Shown here in pieces: positions 58,188 through 64,000 of a stretch of DNA of 64,000 nt. The DNA comes from a virus. The position numbers were made by a program, and so were the translations under genes. Under the pieces are notes generated by a model, which worked only from the letters and a program-made list of their open reading frames with translations, searched no databases and was not told the DNA's origin. The DNA lies in the IMG/VR virus record IMGVR_UViG_3300024054_000015, positions 16,046 through 80,045 of that record; one strand, 5' to 3'. Numbering within the stretch: the first letter of the stretch is position 1; every line of letters begins with the position of its first letter.

Positions 58188-58472
58188 ATGAACGCTGAAG
58201 CTTTCTATGACCTGATCAACGAAGCCATGCCGGAGGCTTCTGGCGAAGAGGAAATGGTCGGGGCCGAAGGGGGTATGATTACGAGCTTGCTGACATCCGT
58301 TCTGTTCAAGAAGGTCAGCGACCTGATCTTGGAGTACGGTTGTGAGAATGCCGACTCCATCATGGAAGCCGTCAACCGCATTATCGACGAGCGTGTCAAG
58401 AATCCTATCTTCAAGATGGCTCTCAAGTCTGGTTCGGAAGCTCTGCGTGGAGCCCTTTGCAATCAAGCGTAG
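58188..58472 (+). CDS. Unknown helical protein, 94 aa
   Basis: AAAGGAG before ATG 58188. Acidic N-terminus, then two helices (ITSLLTSVLFKKVSDLILEYG, SIMEAVNRIIDE) and AALRGALC-type end. Unknown. Confidence 0.65.
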   Translation: MNAEAFYDLINEAMPEASGEEEMVGAEGGMITSLLTSVLFKKVSDLILEYGCENADSIMEAVNRIIDERVKNPIFKMALKSGSEALRGALCNQA

Positions 58473-58522
58473 CCGAGCCCGCTGGTCGGACGTGAGGGGT
58501 GGGCACGGAGGCCCATTTTGAA

Positions 58523-58921
58523 ATGAAGTGGTTCATCGTTCTAGTTCTGCTGTGTGGATGCAACTACCAGTTCCCTGAGTGTCCAGCGGAACCTGAAGCC
58601 TACCAAGGAGAGGTTCAGGAATGTGCCAAGCTGGCTCGTAAGTATAGAGCCAAGACTGAGGTACGCTTAGAGGATGGTACTCGCTGTGATCTGGTCAACG
58701 ACACGTATGCCATCGAATGCGAGTACCCGGACAAGTGGGCTGAGGCCATCGGCCAGTCGCTGTACTACGGCATTCAGTTGAACAAGAAACCTGCCATACT
58801 CTTTCTCATCAAGGACGTACCCAGAGAAGCGAAGTTTGTTCGCAGGTGCAAGGTCGTTGCCAAGCAACACGAAATCGAAGTATTTGAAGAGTACATTGGT
58901 CCTATAGGAGCAAAGTCATGA
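58523..58921 (+). CDS. Lipoprotein with PD-(D/E)XK-like core, 132 aa
   Basis: I start at ATG 58523 with GGAGG upstream. MKWFIVLVLLCGC is a lipoprotein signal with C13 as the lipid site. KTEVRLEDGTRCDLV, AIECEYPDKWAEAIGQSLYY and KPAILFLIKD match the order D...E-x-(D/K)...QxxxY of restriction-nuclease-like folds (D in RCD, E-C-E, K-W). A membrane-tethered nuclease-fold protein could block superinfecting DNA (inference). Confidence 0.6.
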   Translation: MKWFIVLVLLCGCNYQFPECPAEPEAYQGEVQECAKLARKYRAKTEVRLEDGTRCDLVNDTYAIECEYPDKWAEAIGQSLYYGIQLNKKPAILFLIKDVPREAKFVRRCKVVAKQHEIEVFEEYIGPIGAKS

Positions 58922-59643
58922 ATCTGTTAGCCTTAGCTCTCTGCTGCCTAATGGGAGCAGACGCCGGAATCGGTGTAGTAGGTCCGAACAAGGCAGAGGT
59001 CAACAATGCCGTAAGACTATCTCTTCAGGGATTACCTCCGGTAGACTTGACCAAGGCGATGAACGAGCAACTGTCTTGGGTCAGCGATGTAGCCATCTTT
59101 GTTGATACACCAACCTCCGTAGACCCAGGTCAGTACACCCTTAGCAAGAAGCTCTCTATTGACGTCTCACCATTTCGCTGGGCATTTGAGTTGGACTTTG
59201 TTGCCAACAAGCCTGGGGATTATGTACTGATTATCGACTGGAACAAAGCTCCTTTTGAGCTCTGCCATCACCGTATCACCATAGGTGGAGGCACGGCTCC
59301 GGCGGACCCTACGAAACCAGTCGACCCTACGAAACCCCAGCCCCCCAACCAGAAGATAACCCGCGTGACGTGGGTGTGGGAGAAGGACGAAGGCCCAATC
59401 CCACGGTACGTCGCTACAGCCCTCCAAAAGCTCAGCGACCCCGCTGGGGGTTATTCCGTCGTCGCAACTGACTTCGAAGACGATACTACGGACGGTGATG
59501 GACAGGTGCCGGAGCAGTATAAGCTCGCCCTGGAAACCTCCAAGACGACAGGTGTGCCAGTGCTGGTCCTCCAGTCCGATGGCATAGTAGTCAAGACCTT
59601 GAAGCCCAAAACTGAAGCTGAAATTCTGGAGGCTGTGCGATGA
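58918..59643 (+). CDS. Exported protein with proline linker and thioredoxin-like end
   Basis: MNLLALALCCLMGADAG is a signal peptide. An N-terminal beta domain (~20-125), a DPTKPVDPTKPQPP linker, then a C-terminal alpha/beta domain (ITRVTWVWEKDEGPI, VVATDFEDDTTDGDG, VPVLVLQSDG). The last resembles a thioredoxin-like fold without the CxxC. The build is like exported planctomycete proteins. It overlaps both neighbours by 4 bases. Confidence 0.6.
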   Translation: MNLLALALCCLMGADAGIGVVGPNKAEVNNAVRLSLQGLPPVDLTKAMNEQLSWVSDVAIFVDTPTSVDPGQYTLSKKLSIDVSPFRWAFELDFVANKPGDYVLIIDWNKAPFELCHHRITIGGGTAPADPTKPVDPTKPQPPNQKITRVTWVWEKDEGPIPRYVATALQKLSDPAGGYSVVATDFEDDTTDGDGQVPEQYKLALETSKTTGVPVLVLQSDGIVVKTLKPKTEAEILEAVR

Positions 59644-60551
59644 CTGGCAAAATCAACCCTGCCCTGATCGACGTGACCATCCCGGACATCACAGGCTACC
59701 CGGAGGAGTTCGAGCTTGAGGACACCCGCGACGTGTTGATGTGTGCCGTGCGGGATCTGGCGGGTTTAGACCCCCGTATCAAGGCCACCGACTTTCCCAA
59801 GGAGATGTGGATCGAGCGCAAGGATTGGTTGGAAGTGCAGAAGCTGGGCGAAAAGAATCGCACGCGGGCCATCGACTTCCTGGACCGCTTCACCAATCAA
59901 TCGCCTACGCATGAGTGTACCTGTCACGCTGCTACCTCGGCTCAGGCCGCGATTCGCAATCGTTCCCGTCGTATCGCCCTCGGTCCACCTGTTGCTCATC
60001 AACAGTTGCCGATCTCGGCTCAATCTGCGAGTGTGTGGCTATCACCACTCTCGGTCTATGCTGAGGCCAATCCCCGCAAGTGGGGTGGAGCCAATGTGCG
60101 ACAAGTGTTGGAGATCATGCTCAAGCGTGGTATCCTGCCAGACAAGAAGCAGCCCCGGGATTGGGGATTCAAGCACACGCTGACTGGGACCAACGGCAAG
60201 GGTAATGAATGCCAGTCCAGCGGTGATTGGGTGCGGCTTTCCAAGTTCCCTGAAGGCTGGCGGGAAACATCCAAGCACTTCCGGCCCCTGGAAGTCATCT
60301 TCCCAGAGAACTTCGAACAGCTAGTCTGCTTGCTGCTGGGCGGTCCCGAAGCAATGGGCCTGCCCGTCGTCGTGGGCGGTCGCGGGCACTCCATCCCTTA
60401 CATGTTCGTAGACGTCGAGGAGCAGGTCATCGGCTATCCTGATTCCTATGACGTGATCCGCTACGATTCCTTCCGCAACTACCGTTCAGGAGGCATGTAT
60501 GCTCCGGTCAGTTGCACCCTTCCTGATGACTGGAACAAACCCGCAGGTTGA
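59640..60551 (+). CDS. Papain-like cysteine protease fold protein, 303 aa
   Basis: QSPTHECTCHAATSAQA could hold the nucleophile Cys helix and GRGHSIPYMFVD the His, in papain order with a late Asn/Asp strand. The middle is Pro/Trp-rich. If active it could be a virion or lysis-related peptidase. From here on, codon use is GC-richer than upstream. Confidence 0.5.
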   Translation: MTGKINPALIDVTIPDITGYPEEFELEDTRDVLMCAVRDLAGLDPRIKATDFPKEMWIERKDWLEVQKLGEKNRTRAIDFLDRFTNQSPTHECTCHAATSAQAAIRNRSRRIALGPPVAHQQLPISAQSASVWLSPLSVYAEANPRKWGGANVRQVLEIMLKRGILPDKKQPRDWGFKHTLTGTNGKGNECQSSGDWVRLSKFPEGWRETSKHFRPLEVIFPENFEQLVCLLLGGPEAMGLPVVVGGRGHSIPYMFVDVEEQVIGYPDSYDVIRYDSFRNYRSGGMYAPVSCTLPDDWNKPAG

Positions 60552-60574
60552 TATACAGGTTGAAAGGATAACTC

Positions 60575-61162
60575 ATGAATCCACGACGAGCCGACGCCTC
60601 TCGTCCCGACGCCGACCCGCCCAAGATTGAAGGGAACCTAGTCGTGCTTAAAAGTACGGTTGATTGGGTGTTGCAAAAGGTTGACAAGCACGGAGTTGCT
60701 GTTGTGGGTCTGGTGGTCATCACTTCGATTCTCTGGTTTGGCTTTGTAGTTCCGCAGAACGCGGATCGCACGGCGGTGCGCACCGAACGTGAAACGCTGA
60801 TGAAGTCGATGGTTGCTACCAATGAGAATCTGAATAAGAACAATGATCGGATAGCTGAAGTCTTGGCTGAACTCAAATCGGCTTTTGATCGCTACAGTCA
60901 AGACACGCGGGATTCTGTGGATGCTGGTTTTGAGGTAGTGCAGAGTAACGCCAATATCCTAGCGGGGGTACAACGTACTCATGAGCTTCAGACGCAGCAG
61001 CTAAATGAGCTGAAGGATCTCAGCAAAAACACCAATACATTGATGGAGAACGCCGCGACTATGATGGCTCCGGCTAATTCTGATCGCAGAGAAATGATTA
61101 CCCTCCTTAAAGAACTGGCTGAGGAGAGTAAGCGTAAGGCAGAGCCCCCAGCTAACCCGTGA
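60575..61162 (+). CDS. Single-pass membrane coiled-coil protein, 195 aa
   Basis: GAAAGGA before ATG 60575. One membrane helix (GVAVVGLVVITSILWFGFVV, ~40-59) then a ~120-residue coiled coil. Looks like a spanin- or methyl-accepting-type stalk; role in lysis or attachment not settled. Confidence 0.65.
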   Translation: MNPRRADASRPDADPPKIEGNLVVLKSTVDWVLQKVDKHGVAVVGLVVITSILWFGFVVPQNADRTAVRTERETLMKSMVATNENLNKNNDRIAEVLAELKSAFDRYSQDTRDSVDAGFEVVQSNANILAGVQRTHELQTQQLNELKDLSKNTNTLMENAATMMAPANSDRREMITLLKELAEESKRKAEPPANP

Positions 61163-61171
61163 GGCACTAGC

Positions 61172-63682
61172 ATGAATTCCGGCGCACCATACGCAGCAGT
61201 CGTGGGCGCACCGTTCATGGGGACCACCCACGGCGGTCATGTCCACCGTAATGCCACGACGGGACTGCAAGAACTGAAGAAGTCGAATCTCATCGCCACG
61301 ACCGATCCCACGGTGGGCGATGACACTGACGACGGCTACGCAGTCGGCTCACAATGGATCAACGTCAGTTCGGGCTCGGTCTTCACCTGCACGAACGCTG
61401 CGGCGGGTGCTGCCAACTGGACGCTCTTGGGTGGTGGGTCTGGCGTAGGCATCCCGGCGGGCTCTGGTACGGAAGTCCAATACCGCGTCAACGCCACCAC
61501 GTTCGGTGCCGTGACTGGTTCCTCGTGGGACGGCACGACGCTGACGCTGCCGAAGACGAACTTCTCGGGCGTTGTTGGTGCGGCGGCCGGTTCTGCCGCT
61601 GCTCCCTCGCTCTCCTTCTCAGGAGATACCGACACCGGCTTCTTCCTGAGCGCCGCCAATAAAATCGGTGTGGCGTCGGCGGGTGGCGAGATGTTCACGA
61701 TCAGTACCACATCAGGTATCACACCCACCATAGGATCACTATATGGATTCGGTAGCGGTAGTCTCTCCTGGCTGACGGGCTTGTTTGATCGAATCAACGC
61801 GGCAACTGCTGGGAATAACAAAACCGTTTTCAATATGAGTTCCGCCGGCACGTACTACGGGGCTATCATGGTAGACCCGGCTGGTGTGGCTGCTGGAGCA
61901 TGGTCGCTAGGTTATTCGGCAGCAACGACAAACGCCTACGGCACTCCGGTCCTCACTTGGACGGGAGACGGTCGTGTCGGCATCGGCACCGCGACACCAA
62001 TAGCTCTTGCACATATCAATAGCTCTACAGTCTCCTCACGGATTAAGCTGACCAATTCCACGACTGGCGTCACGGCTACAGACGGCTTCGATCTTCAGAT
62101 GGAATCGTCGGCAGCTTACGTGTGGAACTATGAAAACGGACCGCTGTATGTAGGGGTGAACAACGCCACCGCCATCACAGTGACCGCTGCTGGCAGAGTG
62201 GGGATTGGAATTACTGGACCCGGAGCAGCATTGGAGGTCGCCAGTGACAATATAACGCTCTCCAATATGAATCTCACTGATACTCGCTCTATGGCAATCA
62301 CTTGCGGCGGGCAAGTGTATTTCTGGGGCAAGTACACCAGCGGCGGAGCGTATGCTGCATTCGGACAAGTCAGTGGTTCCAAAGAGAGTGGTACGAGCGG
62401 ACAGACGCAAGGCAGTCTCGTCTTCCAGGTCAATACGGGTGGTGGTGCGACTGCCGTGTTCGAGAAGATGCGGTTGACGAGTGCCGGGTATCTGGGTATC
62501 GGCAAGACCGCACCCGCTGCAGCGTTGGACGTGATGCTGAGCGCCCAGATCAGCGTACCCGGACTAGCGTTCAACGAGATTTCCAGCCTTGTGTTTCAGG
62601 CAACTCGTCCTGCCTCTACAGCGGCCTTGAACGCCGGCAAGATTTACGGCAAGTATTTCGGCGGGGGACTCGATACGTCGGCTTTGATCTTCCAGGTCAT
62701 CGACGCGGGTGGTTCCGGTGTCGATGCCATGTGCATCACGAACGGCGGCAACGTCGGCATCGGTATTGCGTCGGGCCTTGGGAACCTTCTGCACGTGCGC
62801 GGAACCGCCAACCAAACTGGTCTGCGGGTTGATTCGGGAGCCTCATACACCTGCTCCGTGGTTGAACTCTACAACGCAAACACCGGAGCCACGGCAGCTA
62901 GAAACTGGCGGTTAGCGAGTAACTATACAGCTAACGGGATGTTTGAGATTCAACGCTCATTGGCCGCGGATGCTGCCGCAACAACTACTGCCTTAGCCTT
63001 TGATTCCAACGGCAACGTCGGTATCGGCACAACAAGTCCATCCACCAAGCTGCACGTCATCCAGACCGCCGAGCAACTGCGCCTGGGATACGATGCCACT
63101 AAGTACACGACATTCACCGTTGATGTTGGTGGTGATTTGAACGTCACGCCGAGTGGCAACTTTATGGTACTCAACGGAAAACTGGTCGTCACTGCTACGG
63201 GATCTAACGTAGCTTATATCAGCTACCAACAGCCGGTCGATGGTCAAGGTGGTTACATCCTCCTTCGCGGCGGAGTAGCCGGCACTACCGTAAGAGGCTA
63301 CGTCGGCTTCACGCACAATGGTGTGGGTGCCTCCACATTATTCACCGGGGAAACCGCAGACTATGTGGCACTGCGTGGTGAAAACGGCGTGCATCTGGGG
63401 GTTAGCACGAACCTCTACGCCACACTGGCATCTTCGGCCATCACCGTTGCCGAGGGTATCAATCTGGCTGCGGGCACTACGACCGGCACCAAGATTGGCA
63501 CGGCTACGAATCAGAAACTCGGTTTCTGGAACGCGACTCCTGTCATCCAGCAAACCACGGGAGCTTCTGCGGCGACGTTTGTGCAGAATAGCGGCAATGC
63601 CGTCAACGATGCGAGTACGTTCGACGGTTACACGATTGCTCAAATGGCGAAGATCATTCGAACTTTAGGATTGGCGGCATAA
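61172..63682 (+). CDS. Tail fibre-like protein, 836 aa
   Basis: N-terminal HTHGGHVHRNATTGLQEL-type start, then long Gly/Thr/Ala-rich beta repeats with many R/N-VGIGTxxP units (RVGIGTATP, NVGIGTTSP) typical of tail fibre and spike shafts, and DTDTGFFLSAANKIGVA. It ends FDGYTIAQMAKIIRTLGLAA. No intramolecular chaperone domain with a clear SD catalytic pair. Likely binds host surface. Confidence 0.8.
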   Translation: MNSGAPYAAVVGAPFMGTTHGGHVHRNATTGLQELKKSNLIATTDPTVGDDTDDGYAVGSQWINVSSGSVFTCTNAAAGAANWTLLGGGSGVGIPAGSGTEVQYRVNATTFGAVTGSSWDGTTLTLPKTNFSGVVGAAAGSAAAPSLSFSGDTDTGFFLSAANKIGVASAGGEMFTISTTSGITPTIGSLYGFGSGSLSWLTGLFDRINAATAGNNKTVFNMSSAGTYYGAIMVDPAGVAAGAWSLGYSAATTNAYGTPVLTWTGDGRVGIGTATPIALAHINSSTVSSRIKLTNSTTGVTATDGFDLQMESSAAYVWNYENGPLYVGVNNATAITVTAAGRVGIGITGPGAALEVASDNITLSNMNLTDTRSMAITCGGQVYFWGKYTSGGAYAAFGQVSGSKESGTSGQTQGSLVFQVNTGGGATAVFEKMRLTSAGYLGIGKTAPAAALDVMLSAQISVPGLAFNEISSLVFQATRPASTAALNAGKIYGKYFGGGLDTSALIFQVIDAGGSGVDAMCITNGGNVGIGIASGLGNLLHVRGTANQTGLRVDSGASYTCSVVELYNANTGATAARNWRLASNYTANGMFEIQRSLAADAAATTTALAFDSNGNVGIGTTSPSTKLHVIQTAEQLRLGYDATKYTTFTVDVGGDLNVTPSGNFMVLNGKLVVTATGSNVAYISYQQPVDGQGGYILLRGGVAGTTVRGYVGFTHNGVGASTLFTGETADYVALRGENGVHLGVSTNLYATLASSAITVAEGINLAAGTTTGTKIGTATNQKLGFWNATPVIQQTTGASAATFVQNSGNAVNDASTFDGYTIAQMAKIIRTLGLAA

Positions 63683-64000
63683 TGGCAATCTCACTCTTAC
63701 AGCACGGCGGCGTGGCAGCGATCGGGTACGACTCCGCGACCAACGAGCGCGGTTTCCTGTTGAAGATGCTCAACAAGACCGGCGTATCGTCGGTCAAAGG
63801 GGAACTGGTTGCGCAGCACTCGTCCAACAACCGTGAAGTAACTCTGCAAACCGGCGAATACGATACAATCGGTATCGTCCAGGAAGCAGGAGTTGCTGAA
63901 GGTTCCGAAATGTGGGTTTGGCAGATCGGCAGCGTGTGCCAAGCGCTGCTCAAGAACACCGTGTCCGCGTCTCGTGCTAATTTGGCGATTGCGGCTGACA
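63682..64000 (+). CDS. Small structural protein (3' partial)
   Basis: ATG 63682 overlaps the fibre stop (TAATG); the frame is open to the window end. MAISLLQHGGVAAIGYDS, then DTIGIVQEAGVAEGSEMWV and LLKNTVSASRANLAI resemble small beta proteins encoded after fibres in many phages. Not recognised further. Confidence 0.7.
   Translation, partial: MAISLLQHGGVAAIGYDSATNERGFLLKMLNKTGVSSVKGELVAQHSSNNREVTLQTGEYDTIGIVQEAGVAEGSEMWVWQIGSVCQALLKNTVSASRANLAIAAD

Noticed and set aside
1-64000. CRISPR array, integrase or attachment site
   Set aside because: No regularly spaced direct repeats, no tyrosine or serine recombinase, and no duplicated tRNA end were found by reading both strands.

Overview
The window is one stretch of a large tailed double-stranded DNA phage (Caudoviricetes). 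Both ends cut through a gene, so the genome continues beyond it. Terminase, portal, head morphogenesis, major capsid, connector and tail-fibre genes are all present. I see no integrase, no attachment site and no block of host chromosome. The host is probably a planctomycete. A cargo gene at 24.8 kb begins with the N-terminal LESRQLLS-type signature known from secreted planctomycete proteins. The small exported protein at 26.4 kb ends in a Cys-rich module of the type I associate with small planctomycete secreted proteins. The standard genetic code is used, with TGA as a stop. Genes are tightly packed, with many ATGA and TAATG overlaps and strong purine-rich ribosome binding sites.

Layout: (1) 0-3.8 kb, plus strand: glycosyltransferase/methyltransferase genes and a B12-type radical SAM protein. 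(2) 3.8-4.0 kb: paired inverted repeats between convergent operons. (3) 4.0-17.75 kb, minus strand: a long early-type operon of mostly small unknown proteins, with csrA, an ATP-dependent DNA ligase, a UvrD-like helicase, a PcfJ-like protein, a winged-helix coiled-coil protein, a codon-outlier island at 15.4-16.06 kb and a DGQHR-like protein. A good sigma70-type promoter lies at 17.79-17.82 kb. (4) 18.0-38.7 kb, plus strand: replication, recombination and nucleotide metabolism. This holds a RuvC-like resolvase, uracil-DNA glycosylase, PD-(D/E)XK nuclease, RecA-fold ATPase, an SSB-like protein, host-derived cargo, a class II tRNA, family A DNA polymerase, primase and helicase. A DNA-base hypermodification cluster lies at 30.3-34.4 kb. 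(5) 38.8-64 kb, plus strand: packaging, head and tail genes.

The most unusual material falls in two places. The first is the 30-34 kb cluster: an aGPT-pyrophosphorylase/5-hmdU-kinase-helical-type protein, a TET-associated-type glycosyltransferase, a radical SAM/SPASM enzyme and a thymidylate synthase homologue. MazG and two UDG-fold proteins lie nearby. Together they suggest genomic DNA carrying an elaborate, probably glycosylated, 5-substituted uracil. The second is the packaging/head module, where at least five otherwise unrelated proteins start with the same short tag (consensus I/V-N-P-F-T-G-Q-V-L-N). A second tag (IN-x-x-EQQR-x-E) recurs four times around the capsid genes. A 1161-residue polyprotein joins an LRAT/NlpC-like papain-fold domain, a DUF2213-type prohead protease and glycine-zipper segments. 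I read these as a shared targeting or processing signal for proteins packed in the capsid and possibly injected. That reading is inference.
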